A DNA stretch of 64,000 nucleotides, taken from assembly GCA_028281005.1 (NCBI GenBank), contig JANQKS010000013.1, positions 81,921 through 145,920 on the forward strand, written 5' to 3'. The stretch comes from Pseudomonadales bacterium. GTDB taxonomy: Bacteria; Pseudomonadota; Gammaproteobacteria; Pseudomonadales; Azotimanducaceae. The position numbers and the translations under genes are program-made. The first letter of the stretch is position 1. Each line of letters starts with the position of its first letter. Of the stretch, positions 35,849 to 45,163 are shown piece after piece. The notes below the pieces were generated by a model. It worked only from the letters and a program-made list of their open reading frames with translations. It searched no databases and was not told the DNA's origin.

Positions 35849-35962
35849 TCAAGACTTCTTTCGCCTTGGCTTCACCAACTTCACCTGACGCTTTGGGTAT
35901 GTCCATACCCCGTTAGTCTTGACTTTTTTGCGGTCGGAACGTGCCTTCTTATCGCCTAACAT
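35849..35962 (-). CDS. Very small basic ORF, uncertain
   Basis: This is a 37-residue basic reading frame ('MLGDKKARSDRKKVK...', ending 'PRRKKS'). It starts at ATG 35962 with an AGGAG five bases upstream. Lys and Arg make up about 40 percent of it. It lies in the 600-base stretch between the kinase gene and the P450 relic, where nothing else except the IS fragment can be supported. It could be a small nucleic-acid-binding peptide or a leftover of the mobile element. Confidence 0.3.
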   Translation of the reverse strand: MLGDKKARSDRKKVKTNGVWTYPKRQVKLVKPRRKKS

Positions 35963-36077
35963 TTTGACTCCTAATCGCGCGGTAATCGACGTTGGCAAAC
36001 CCTAATGGTTTTTCTGACGGTTGAGTACTGATCGCTCAGGGTAATGCAGCTGGCCGTTCAATTTGAGGAACCATTCG

Positions 36078-36122
36078 TTAAGGAGCCTCTGAATAAGTCT
36101 CAAAAGCTCAGAGGCTCCTTAA
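36078..36122 (-). repeat. Hairpin repeat, copy 1
   Basis: Fifteen-base perfect arms (TTAAGGAGCCTCTGA / TCAGAGGCTCCTTAA) enclose a 15-base loop containing AAGTCTCAAAAGC. Its right arm includes the TAA stop of the minus-strand P450 relic. The same element recurs at 56571 and 58053 with altered but still paired outer bases. Confidence 0.85.
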
Positions 36123-36617
36123 GCCATTGTGTTGCGAATCGGCAATGACTTGAGCCCACCCACAAACAATGGCTGGTCCATCCTGGCCAGATGCTGGCCG
36201 AGACAAACATGCGCCCCAAAGCCGAACGCGGGTTGTTTGGCATCTTTGCGATCGACCCGGAACACGAAAGGCGCATCGAAGATCTCTTCGTCACGCTTTG
36301 CCGACTGATACCAAAGGATGACCGATTCACCTTCTTTGATGGTCTTGTCGCGCAGTTGATAGTCCTCTGTGGCCGTGCGCACGAAATGCCGCACCGGCGA
36401 GGTTCGTTAATTGGGATCTTGTCTTCGATTCCACTTCCTTGATGTCGTTGAACTTAGTCACATTCTAAAACGGCTCGTAACCCTGGGGATCAATGCGACG
36501 CAGTGGATCGTTGTTGCGCAGCCAAGTGAACTGCTCATGCATGCCCACCTCATCAGCCCAGGCAGCGGGAAGTGCAAGTTGGTTGCCCAAGGCCGGTGAG
36601 GTAGTTTCGACTTTCAT
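36119..36617 (-). pseudogene. Cytochrome P450 with internal deletion
   Basis: The first 50 codons (ATG 36617, 'MKVETTSPALGNQLALPAAW...') are a normal P450 N terminus. They run to an in-frame TAG at 36465 and continue in another frame as 'NVTKFNDIKEVESK'. The sequence then jumps to the C-terminal part ('HFVRTATEDYQLRDKTIKEG', then heme loop 'FGFGAHVCLGQHLAR'), so roughly the central 250 residues are gone. The ATG overlaps the stop of the CoA transferase gene as ATGA, showing that the two were once translationally coupled. The hairpin repeat abuts its stop codon. Confidence 0.85.
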
Positions 36618-37993
36618 AGGTATCTCCAAGTTGGCGCGTGGCGTCCGAGCTCACCCGCCGGCAAATCCCAGGACATGCGCAATCCTTCGGCAGCAGCAGG
36701 CGGTCGTAAGCGCCGCGCAGGACCCCAACTGGTCGCTTCCATACCGTCAGACCAATCCGCGTCGTTGAGTGGCACGACGTTGTCGTCGAGGTTGCCTGCT
36801 GGCCCGTTCATTAACAAGTATGCAGTGCGCGCCAAAGAACAGCGGATGCGTGTGCCGGTTGCTGTGGCCAGACGGGTGCGCAGGGCTCTCACGGTTGCCG
36901 TGGCCATCAGGTAACCGGTGGCGTGGTCAAGCGCCTGGGCGGGTAAAGGTAAGGGCTCATGGCCGTGGACGGCGCGCATACCGGCATGGGCGATGCCGCA
37001 GGACATCTGCACCAAGCTATCGAATCCTCTGCGCGGCGCCCACGGACCGGTCCAGCCGTAGGCGTCGAGGCACACATCAATCAACCCGGGGCGGATCTGT
37101 TGGCGCGCGTCGGCGCTAACACCCAATCGATCCAATGCATCGGCGCGGTAGCCGTGCACCAAAACGTCAGCGTCGGCCAATAACTGCTCAAACGTAGCGC
37201 GGCCGGAGCGCTCCTTTAGATCAATGCGGGCGCAGCGTTTACCGAGGACAACTTCTGGGATGACAATACCTTCCTCCCAATCCAACGGATCGAGTCGCAA
37301 CACGTCCGCACCCCAGCCCGCAAGAAAGCGCGTGCACACGGGTCCCGCTAACACCCGCGTGAGATCAAGCACACGCAGGCCTTTGAGAGGGCGGCTGAAG
37401 TCGGGTTCTAGACGAGCGGTTGAACTTGTTCCGTTCTCAACCTGGTCAATTAACGGTTCGTGGGTAATAGCCACACCGTTTGGATGGGCCCGCCAGTCTG
37501 CCTCGCTACGCATGGCTGCGGCACAGCCACCGGCAGCTACAACTTCCTCTTCCAGCGTTTCAATCGAGTATCGCGCCACCGCGGCACCCACCGCATCTTT
37601 GTTGCCCGGACAATCCAGCACATGTAACACCGCGGCCCGATGGTGCGGCGCGTTGGTATGTAAACGGATCCAGCCGTCTGCCCCAGGGTACACACCGGCT
37701 ATGTCGTCCCAGACCGGCGGCAATTTCCAGCCTTGTGGTTGAATGGTCCCCTTAAACCAAAAGGACGCCAGGCGTTGATCGACCTCGACCGTTCCACTCG
37801 GCTCGTGGCCAAGCGTTTCAGCTGAGAGCGCAGCCAATTCGGCCATGGCACTGCCAATGCTGGCCGCCGTCAAATCCGTTACGGCATAGACTGAAGGGAG
37901 CGCGCCGCTGCCCTTGGTATCGACGTCCGGTAACTGGGCATCACTAAGTGTGCTGCGAATTTCCCGCAGGAAATAATCAAACGCGGTCGTCAT
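36614..37993 (-). CDS. CaiB/BaiF family III CoA transferase
   Basis: The 459-residue protein has an unusual order for the family. The first ~200 residues resemble the C-terminal part of a CaiB domain ('GWIRLHTNAPHHRAAVL'). At about residue 208 the classic N-terminal motif begins ('LKGLRVLDLTRVLAGPVCTRFLAGWGADV', in part). The catalytic Asp is probably that in 'RRGFDSLVQ', after 'DVCLDAYGWTGPW'. Such proteins transfer CoA between carboxylates. It overlaps the P450 relic by 4 bases downstream. The operon partner has been lost, so the present role is uncertain. Confidence 0.85.
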   Translation of the reverse strand: MTTAFDYFLREIRSTLSDAQLPDVDTKGSGALPSVYAVTDLTAASIGSAMAELAALSAETLGHEPSGTVEVDQRLASFWFKGTIQPQGWKLPPVWDDIAGVYPGADGWIRLHTNAPHHRAAVLHVLDCPGNKDAVGAAVARYSIETLEEEVVAAGGCAAAMRSEADWRAHPNGVAITHEPLIDQVENGTSSTARLEPDFSRPLKGLRVLDLTRVLAGPVCTRFLAGWGADVLRLDPLDWEEGIVIPEVVLGKRCARIDLKERSGRATFEQLLADADVLVHGYRADALDRLGVSADARQQIRPGLIDVCLDAYGWTGPWAPRRGFDSLVQMSCGIAHAGMRAVHGHEPLPLPAQALDHATGYLMATATVRALRTRLATATGTRIRCSLARTAYLLMNGPAGNLDDNVVPLNDADWSDGMEATSWGPARRLRPPAAAEGLRMSWDLPAGELGRHAPTWRYL

Positions 37994-38115
37994 AACCCCT
38001 CCAGTGACCCCATTTCGTCCGCAAATAGGCCAATTGATGACAAATCAGCGCGGATTAGTCGCTCTTCACACAAATTTTGCGCCTCATCCCGCAAAATTGG
38101 TCTTACCAACTTAGT

Positions 38116-38228
38116 GATTACACGTAATCGCGGCTTGAAATGGCGTATGAGACTCCATTTTGTTACCATACGTAGCGGTATTTGTGTAATAAATACACGG
38201 CATCATCGTATGGCTGTCTAACAGCCAT
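38116..38228. promoter_or_regulatory. Cluster of inverted repeats upstream of the RND efflux operon
   Basis: Three perfect short palindromes occupy the 257-base region between the CoA transferase and the efflux genes: GATTAC-AC-GTAATC (38116-38129), GTATTT-N7-AAATAC (38178-38196) and ATGGCTGT-CTA-ACAGCCAT (38210-38228). The last sits 22 bases before the adaptor start. They are candidate operators for a repressor encoded elsewhere, or a leader hairpin. No TetR- or MarR-like gene is adjacent. Confidence 0.45.
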
Positions 38229-38250
38229 CGATAACAGGAAGCACTCGCCC

Positions 38251-39435
38251 ATGCGCACAACCTACATTACAGCCATTGTCATCGCCATTGCCCTTGTCGC
38301 GTGGCTCGCTTCCGGTGCGCTGAACGGCACGCGCGAAGGCACTCCGCCCTCCATCGCTGAGCTCAATCGCCAGCAGACGAGCGTGCAAGAAGACTATCAG
38401 CCGACGCAAGTGCGGGTGTCCGTCATCGACGCCAGCGAACAGCGCCGCACTGTCACCGTACGCGGCAAAACCGAAAACAAACGCACCGTCGATGCCAAGG
38501 TTGAGTTACCCGGTACAGTGGTGAAACGTCCAGTGGAACGGGGCACTGTGGTAGCCGCCAACGACCTGTTGTGCGAATTGTCCGTTGAAGACCGTCAAGT
38601 GGCCTTGGTGGAGGCACGCGAAGCCCTCAATCAAGCGCGCATCGAATATCAAGGCGCGCTCAAGCTCAAACAAAAAGGCTTTAACTCCGAAACGGCCATT
38701 GCCGGCGCCAAGGCCCGCCTCGCTGCGGCTGAAGCCAATGTGAATCGTCGCCAGCTCGATTTGGCAAAAATTCAGGTGCGTGCACCTTTCGCCGGTGTGG
38801 TTGAAGACGTGCACCAAGAAATTGGTGACTACGTGACACCTGGGTCAAACTGCGCAACGGTCATCGACATGGACCCTATGCTGTTAGTCGGCCGCGTCTC
38901 GGAACAGGACGTCATGGATCTCAGCGTCGGCCAGGAAGCAGTAGGCTACCTACGCAACGGCGACGTTGTGCGCGGTCCGGTGACATTCATTGGCCAACAA
39001 AACGATCCCACCACCCGCACCTACGCGGTGGAAATAGAGCTGCCAAATCCGGATCACACCTTACGCTCCGGTGTGACCACCCGGATCGAGATTCCGGTCG
39101 AAAGTGTATTGGCACAAAAGGTCAGCCCGGCGCTACTGAGCCTCGACGATGACGGCAACCTGGGTATTCGCACCATCAATGAAGACTACATGGTGGAATT
39201 TCACCTCATCTCTATCCTCGCGGATGCACCGGATGGCGTTTGGGTGACCGGGCTACCTAAACGGGTCGGCGTCATCACCGTGGGGCAGGAATTGGTCACT
39301 GCCGGTGAACGCGTTGACCCAATTTTTCAAGACGCGGGAACGCTGAAAGCCGAAAGCAAACCCGATACCTCAGCTGCAGTAGATACCGCCACCGATGCCA
39401 ACATGTCGCCTAAGGCGGCTGTGATCGCTCTCTAG
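38251..39435 (+). CDS. RND efflux periplasmic adaptor (membrane fusion protein)
   Basis: This 394-residue HlyD/AcrA-family adaptor has an N-terminal anchor ('TYITAIVIAIALVAWLASG') without a lipobox, so it is membrane-spanning. The lipoyl half-motifs ('VELPGTVVKRPVERGTVVAANDLLCEL' and 'KIQVRAPFAGVVEDVHQEIGDYV', each in part) flank an alpha-helical hairpin at about residues 125-175. The start at ATG 38251 is preceded by CAGGAAG. The transporter gene follows 17 bases downstream. A TolC-like channel is not encoded nearby. Confidence 0.92.
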   Translation: MRTTYITAIVIAIALVAWLASGALNGTREGTPPSIAELNRQQTSVQEDYQPTQVRVSVIDASEQRRTVTVRGKTENKRTVDAKVELPGTVVKRPVERGTVVAANDLLCELSVEDRQVALVEAREALNQARIEYQGALKLKQKGFNSETAIAGAKARLAAAEANVNRRQLDLAKIQVRAPFAGVVEDVHQEIGDYVTPGSNCATVIDMDPMLLVGRVSEQDVMDLSVGQEAVGYLRNGDVVRGPVTFIGQQNDPTTRTYAVEIELPNPDHTLRSGVTTRIEIPVESVLAQKVSPALLSLDDDGNLGIRTINEDYMVEFHLISILADAPDGVWVTGLPKRVGVITVGQELVTAGERVDPIFQDAGTLKAESKPDTSAAVDTATDANMSPKAAVIAL

Positions 39436-39452
39436 CCGCCGCAGGTTTATCC

Positions 39453-42400
39453 ATGTACGCGTTTATCGAAGCTGCCATTGGTCGCTCAAGGACCACTCTG
39501 CTCATCATGCTAATGGTGGTTTTGGCCGGGCTGATCTCGCGCGCCGTCATACCGGTGGCCAATGACCCAGATATTGACGTGCCATTCGCTATTATTACCA
39601 TCGTGCACGAAGGCATCTCGCCGGAGGACGCTGAACGATTATTAGTACTGCCTGTTGAAACTGAAATGCGCAACGTCGAGGGTGTGGAAGAGATGAGTTC
39701 TTTCGCCTCCGAAGGTGCCGCCAACATCATGGTTGAGTTTGATGCAGACCACGATCTCAACAAAGCTTTGACAGACACGCGCGAGGCCGTGGATCGAGCC
39801 AAGGCAGAATTGCCTTCCACCGCCGAGGAGCCGATCGTGACAGAAGCCAGTGTCGACGATTGGCCGATAGTCCAGGTTAATGTTGTCGGCGACGTGCCTG
39901 AGCGTATGCTGTATGGCGTCGCGATGGACCTGCAGGACGCTATTGAGGCTTTACCTGACGTGTTGTCCGCAGACATGTTTGGTGACCGCGAAGAGTTGCT
40001 GGAGGCGGTGATCGACCCGAATCAGCTTGAAGCCTACGCCATCTCTTCAGAAGAGCTCATTAACACCATCGTGCGCAACAATCGTTTGATCCCTGCGGGC
40101 AGCCTGGATACCGGCGAAGGCCGATTTTCGGTAAAGGTACCTAGCATCATCGAGGAAGCCACGGACGTATTTGATCTACCGGTTAAAGTCGACGGCGACA
40201 CTGTGGTCACGCTGAAAGACGTGGCGAGTATCAAGCGCACGTTTAAAGATCGCACAAACTACGCTCGAGTGAACGGCAGACCCTCTATTTCGCTGCACGT
40301 CACCAAACGCGCCGACGCCAACATTCTAAGCACAATTAACGCCACCAAGGCGGCGGTGGAGAGTATCCGTCCGGACCTACCGGGCCGGGTCGACGTCTTC
40401 TACACCACAGATCAGGCGCCATTCGCGCAAGGCCAGGTCACCGAACTGCAAGGCAACATCTTCACCGCTCTTGGCCTGGTCATGGTTGTGGTAGTGGCCG
40501 CCATGGGCTTTCGCAGCGGCATCATCGTTGGCCTGGGTATTCCGGTCTCGTTCCTTTTTTCACTGATCTTCGTCTACTTGTTGGGCTACACCTTTAACTT
40601 CATGGTGATGTTTGGCATGTTGTTGGGGCTCGGCATGCTGATCGATGGCGCCATCGTCGTGACGGAATACGCCGACCGCAAAATGACCGAAGGGTACGAC
40701 CGCCGCAGCGCATACTCGCTTGCCGCCAAGCGTATGTTCTGGCCCGTTACCGCCTCTATCGCCACTACCTTAGCGGCCTTCTTGCCGTTAATGTTCTGGC
40801 CCGGCGTATCCGGACAATTTATGCAGTACCTACCGGTCACTGTGTTTACGGTGTTGTCCGGTTCTCTGCTGTACGCATTGGTATTTGGCCCTGTGTTGGG
40901 CACCTTGTTTGGCAAAGCCGGCAGTCGCGATGAGAAATCTCTCAAAACCCTGCAGCTGCTTGAAGAAGGTGACCCAAGAGAACTCAATTCCATCACCGGT
41001 TGGTATGCTCGGCTGTTGGCTTTGGCCACACGTTACGCCATCGTGACCATGGGCATCACGCTGGCCGTGTTGTTCACGACTTTCTGGGCGTACGGCGAGT
41101 ACGGCCGAGGATTTATCTTCTTTTCTGAATCTGAACCCAAATTTGCCAGCGTTTCCGTACGCGCACGCGGCAATTTAAGCGTCGATGAAGTTAACCAGCT
41201 CGTAAGTGAGGTGGAAGATCGGGTGTTGGAAGTAGAAGGCATCATGAACGTCAACACCACCACCCTGCTCAGCGGGCGTTCTAGCCGCAATGGCGGGATG
41301 GACCGCATCGGCGAGCTATTCCTCGAATTACATGACGAAAATGACCGTGACGTCACCGGTACCGAGATATTCGAAGAGATTCGTGCACGCACTCAGAATT
41401 TGGCAGGCATCTCTGTGGAAATCGAAAAGATCGAACAGGGCCCACCCACCGGCAAACCCTTGCAATTGGAATTTTCTTCTCACAATCGCGTGTTGCTTGA
41501 GCCCGCTGTTGCTACGGTTGTAGCGCAGATGGAGCAAATGCCGGATATCCGCGACATTGATGACACACGTTCGCTGCCCGGGGTGGAGTGGAAACTAAGC
41601 GTGGACCGCGCCCAAGCTGCGATCTACGGCGCCGATGTCAGCCAGGTGGGGATTGCCGTGCAGTTGGTGACGAACGGGGTCAAAGTCGGTGAATATCGTC
41701 CGGACAGGGCAAAGGATGCCGTCGATATTCGCGTGCGCTACCCGAGCGAGGCGCGTGGCATAAACGCCCTGAGTGAACTCAAAATTGCGACCCGCAACGG
41801 ACTCGTGCCGGTGTCAAACTTCGTCACCAAGGAAGCCACTCCCAACATCGACACCATCCAACGCAACAATGGCATTCCCGTCGAGTACATTCGCGCCAAT
41901 GTAGCGCCCGGAGTCCTGGCCGATACCAAAGTGCAAGAGATAGAAGCATGGCTTGCTTCCCAAGATTGGCCACCGGAACTGAACATTACATTCCGCGGCG
42001 CCAACGAAGACCAGGCGGAATCCATGCAGTTCGTGGGCGTGGCTTTTAGCCTCTCCTTGCTGCTGATGTTTGTGCTGTTGGTGACCCAATTCAACAGCTT
42101 CTACCAGGCCACCTTAATTCTGTTCGCCGTGGTGCTGTCCACCGCCGGTGTCCTGTTGGGTTTACTCATCACCGGCAACCCGTTCAGCGCGGTATTGACC
42201 GGCGTCGGCGTGGTGGCGTTGGCCGGTATTGTGGTGAACAACAATATTGTGTTGATCGACACCTACAATCATTTGCGCCGTGAACATCCGGAGCTGGATT
42301 ACGTGCAGCTGATCGTGCGCACCGGCGCGCAACGTCTGCGGCCGGTGATGCTAACCACCATCACCACGGTGTTTGGTCTGTTACCCCTGGCCAGTAATTT

Positions 42401-42632
42401 CAGCATCGACCTGGTCAACCGGAACATCGTTTACGGTGGCATGCTGTCCTCCTTCTGGGTACCGCTGTCTCAGGCGATTGTCTCCGGACTGACGTTCTCC
42501 ACACTGTTAACCTTGGTGACCACACCCGCCACCTTGGCTCTGCCTCACCAGTTGAAGCGCATCTACCAAAAAAGCCGCGACCGCACCAAACAGTACTTTG
42601 ACAAAAGTGACCGGCCGCTGGGCTCCACCTAA
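39453..42632 (+). CDS. RND-family efflux transporter, inner-membrane pump
   Basis: The 1059-residue protein shows the duplicated RND layout: TM1, a large periplasmic loop, TM2-6, a second loop and TM8-12. In TM4 the proton-relay region reads 'LGMLIDGAIVVTEYAD', with one Asp where AcrB has two. In TM10 the sequence 'LAGIVVNNNIVLIDTYNHL' has Asn where AcrB has its relay Lys. These differences suit the broader, non-AcrB RND clade, so the substrate is undefined. It pairs with the adaptor upstream and is preceded by CGCAGG. Confidence 0.93.
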   Translation: MYAFIEAAIGRSRTTLLIMLMVVLAGLISRAVIPVANDPDIDVPFAIITIVHEGISPEDAERLLVLPVETEMRNVEGVEEMSSFASEGAANIMVEFDADHDLNKALTDTREAVDRAKAELPSTAEEPIVTEASVDDWPIVQVNVVGDVPERMLYGVAMDLQDAIEALPDVLSADMFGDREELLEAVIDPNQLEAYAISSEELINTIVRNNRLIPAGSLDTGEGRFSVKVPSIIEEATDVFDLPVKVDGDTVVTLKDVASIKRTFKDRTNYARVNGRPSISLHVTKRADANILSTINATKAAVESIRPDLPGRVDVFYTTDQAPFAQGQVTELQGNIFTALGLVMVVVVAAMGFRSGIIVGLGIPVSFLFSLIFVYLLGYTFNFMVMFGMLLGLGMLIDGAIVVTEYADRKMTEGYDRRSAYSLAAKRMFWPVTASIATTLAAFLPLMFWPGVSGQFMQYLPVTVFTVLSGSLLYALVFGPVLGTLFGKAGSRDEKSLKTLQLLEEGDPRELNSITGWYARLLALATRYAIVTMGITLAVLFTTFWAYGEYGRGFIFFSESEPKFASVSVRARGNLSVDEVNQLVSEVEDRVLEVEGIMNVNTTTLLSGRSSRNGGMDRIGELFLELHDENDRDVTGTEIFEEIRARTQNLAGISVEIEKIEQGPPTGKPLQLEFSSHNRVLLEPAVATVVAQMEQMPDIRDIDDTRSLPGVEWKLSVDRAQAAIYGADVSQVGIAVQLVTNGVKVGEYRPDRAKDAVDIRVRYPSEARGINALSELKIATRNGLVPVSNFVTKEATPNIDTIQRNNGIPVEYIRANVAPGVLADTKVQEIEAWLASQDWPPELNITFRGANEDQAESMQFVGVAFSLSLLLMFVLLVTQFNSFYQATLILFAVVLSTAGVLLGLLITGNPFSAVLTGVGVVALAGIVVNNNIVLIDTYNHLRREHPELDYVQLIVRTGAQRLRPVMLTTITTVFGLLPLASNFSIDLVNRNIVYGGMLSSFWVPLSQAIVSGLTFSTLLTLVTTPATLALPHQLKRIYQKSRDRTKQYFDKSDRPLGST

Positions 42633-42667
42633 AATAGGTAAATCGGTGATAATCTAGGCCCGCACTT

Positions 42668-45163
42668 TTGTATCCACATGAATCCACGTTGCACTGGATT
42701 AGACCCCTAGCCGACATCACCCTCGCAGACATCGACCAGGTCGGCGGCAAAGCTGCCCACCTCGGCGCTTTGTTACGCGCCGGGTTCCCGGTGCCGGAAG
42801 GCTTTGTGATCCATATAGATGCCTTTGTTGCGCACTTTGGCGAGATCACTGACCCGCTGGTCAAACCGGCCGTGCCGCTGTTGCAGGCAGAGTTTATGGC
42901 ACAGGTGGCTGATGCCTTGGTGACCTTTTTAGGCAATGAAAGTCAGGTGGCGGTGCGCAGCTCTTCTACCGAAGAGGACTCCAGTCACGCCAGCTTCGCC
43001 GGCCAACACTCCACCTACTACTTTGTGCCACCCAACCGGATCGATCAGGCGATTGTGGATTGCTGGATGTCGCTGTGGTCGAGTGCGGCGCTGTCCTACC
43101 GGCGCGCAGGTTGGACTGAAGTGATGTCGGGCGAACCGGTACGTATGGCGGTGATTGTGCAACGTATGATTCCCGCCGAGCGCTCCGGCGTGGTGTTTAG
43201 CCGCGACCCGATACACGCCGCCAGCACCGACACCGTGATCGAAGCCAGCTGGGGGTTGGGTGCTGCCCTGGTTGATGGCAGAGTCAGCCCAGATCATGCA
43301 CGCGTTAACGAAGACGGCGTCATTACCTCTTATGTGGTCAACGACAAAGCCTTTCAAGTCAGCCCGGACCCGCGCAACCATGACGCCGCGCGGCTGCAGG
43401 AAGTGGCCAAAGAACTGCGCCACAAATCCGTTTTGGATGACTCTGAAACACGGCACATCGCCAACATCAGCTTACAGTTGGAAACCCTATTCGAAGGCCC
43501 GCAAGACGTGGAGTGGGCTTTTGTTGGCCACCACCTGTATCTGCTGCAATCACGCCCCATCACCACCCGCGCCGAGCATCACGACGTTCCCGAACAATTG
43601 GTGTTGTTTAAGCCGCTGGCGGAAAACTTCACGGAACCGCTCACCCCGCTATCAGAAGATATGTACGCGCGAGTGTTGCCCAAAGTGGGCGCTTTTTACC
43701 AAGGGCGTTGTTACATCAGCTTGTCCCAGCTGCAACGGCTCAACATCTTTTCCTTGGACGATACCGAAATCGTCGAGCTGGCGCTGTTGCGCAACACGCC
43801 CGCAAAACTCAAGCTCTCCTGGCCTAAAGCTACGCTAGCCGGCGCGATGCTCGGATTGGCCTATTTAGCTGACGGCGCAAACTGGATTCGTACCGCGCGC
43901 GCGAGCCCAGCGGCACTACAGCGCTTTGAGACCCTAATCCACAAGGTGCGCCACGACCCAAGTTACACACCCATAAAAGCCTTGAAGCGCTTGGTGTGGG
44001 GTAAACACCCGTTTGAACCGATTGGTCACCACATGTTTTACGCCAACATCTCGGCGGGGCGCTACTTTCTTTATCTGGGTGTTTTGCAGGCGTTGGTGCA
44101 ACGCTTTGCCCCCGACTATCCCTTAAGCGACCTAAGCGGTACCTACCACGGCAACCAAGACATGCAGTCTTTAGCTCTGCTCAAGGAGATCGACCAGCTG
44201 TCTGCCCTCTTGCGGGAGGCATTGGCGACGGGTGATGAAGTCAGTGAACAATTGCAGCAGGTACTCGACGGGCATGCCAACACACTGCCGGCCAATGCCG
44301 CTTTCACCCAGGCGTACGAAGCTTTTTTACACCGCTACGGCCACCGCGGCCCGCGCGAAATGGAGATGGCCGCACCCTCTTGGCGAGAAGCGCCTGCCTC
44401 GCTGCTCGCCATGCTAAAAGGCAACACGCAAGGCCAAGCAGTACAAACCGACCGGCACGGCGAGCACCTCGCCGCCCGCGACGCCTTGCACCGGCACCTA
44501 AAGCCTTGGCAACGCAAAGTGGTTGGCCATTTGCTGACAAAAATTTCCACCTTCATCACGTTGCGCGAAAACACGCGCCACTATCACATCATGTTGTTTG
44601 ATGTGGTGCGGCAAAAAATCCTCGACATAGAGCAGCGGTTACTGCAGCAAAGCCGGCTGAAGATAGCAGGCGATGTATTTTTCTTGCGGTATGCAGAACT
44701 GGAGGCGCTCTGGAACGACGCCGTGAGCGCGGAGCAGGCGCACGAGTTGGTGCGCAAACGCCGCCGGGAATGGACCAGGTTAGCAAAAGCGCCCTTCGAG
44801 GAAACCATCAATATCCAACTACCGCAGACAGCAACATCCACAGATGCGCTCATCGGCCAATGCGCGTCCCCCGGTCTGGTGGAGGCGACCGCCCGAGTTG
44901 TGTTCTCGTTGAGCGAAGCCAGCAAGCTGGCCCGTGGCGAAATATTGGTGGCGCCTTATACCGACCCAGCGTGGACCCCATTGTTTACTCGGGCGGCGGG
45001 GGTGGTGGTCGGCACCGGCAGTTTTTTGTCCCACGCCGGTACCGTGGCAAGGGAGCTGCACGTGCCTTGCCTTGTGGATGTCAAAGACTGTATGCAGCGT
45101 ATAAGCGACGGCCAACGCATCCGGTTAGATGCGAGCAATGGCGCGGTGGAGATTGTGACATGA
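42668..45163 (+). CDS. PEP synthase-like phosphotransferase (ATP-grasp plus phosphohistidine domain)
   Basis: This 831-residue protein has an N-terminal PPDK/PEP-synthase ATP-binding domain ('VGGKAAHLGALLRAGFPVPEGFVIH', then 'AVRSSSTEEDSSHASFAGQHSTY' and 'DVEWAFVGHHLYLLQSRPITT', in parts). It ends in the swivelling His domain ('TGSFLSHAGTVARELHVPCLVDV', catalytic His). The middle ~400 residues do not resemble the PEP-binding barrel of PpsA. The architecture is closer to rifampicin phosphotransferase and other small-molecule dikinases. The start is TTG 42668, with no better choice in frame. It is 35 bases from the RND pump and overlaps the next gene by 4 bases. Confidence 0.85.
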   Translation: MYPHESTLHWIRPLADITLADIDQVGGKAAHLGALLRAGFPVPEGFVIHIDAFVAHFGEITDPLVKPAVPLLQAEFMAQVADALVTFLGNESQVAVRSSSTEEDSSHASFAGQHSTYYFVPPNRIDQAIVDCWMSLWSSAALSYRRAGWTEVMSGEPVRMAVIVQRMIPAERSGVVFSRDPIHAASTDTVIEASWGLGAALVDGRVSPDHARVNEDGVITSYVVNDKAFQVSPDPRNHDAARLQEVAKELRHKSVLDDSETRHIANISLQLETLFEGPQDVEWAFVGHHLYLLQSRPITTRAEHHDVPEQLVLFKPLAENFTEPLTPLSEDMYARVLPKVGAFYQGRCYISLSQLQRLNIFSLDDTEIVELALLRNTPAKLKLSWPKATLAGAMLGLAYLADGANWIRTARASPAALQRFETLIHKVRHDPSYTPIKALKRLVWGKHPFEPIGHHMFYANISAGRYFLYLGVLQALVQRFAPDYPLSDLSGTYHGNQDMQSLALLKEIDQLSALLREALATGDEVSEQLQQVLDGHANTLPANAAFTQAYEAFLHRYGHRGPREMEMAAPSWREAPASLLAMLKGNTQGQAVQTDRHGEHLAARDALHRHLKPWQRKVVGHLLTKISTFITLRENTRHYHIMLFDVVRQKILDIEQRLLQQSRLKIAGDVFFLRYAELEALWNDAVSAEQAHELVRKRRREWTRLAKAPFEETINIQLPQTATSTDALIGQCASPGLVEATARVVFSLSEASKLARGEILVAPYTDPAWTPLFTRAAGVVVGTGSFLSHAGTVARELHVPCLVDVKDCMQRISDGQRIRLDASNGAVEIVT

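Noticed and set aside
35553..35888. Plus-strand ORF of 111 codons between the kinase and P450 relic
   Set aside because: Its sequence is low-complexity Ser/Pro-rich and the opposite strand carries recognisable transposase fragments.
36078..36122. Inverted terminal repeat of an insertion sequence
   Set aside because: All three copies are complete hairpins at gene 3' ends with no transposase between pairs and no target duplications that I can see.
42668..45163. Calling this ppsA (PEP synthase)
   Set aside because: The terminal domains agree, but the middle region does not show the PEP-binding barrel motifs that I would expect, so I left it as PEP synthase-like.
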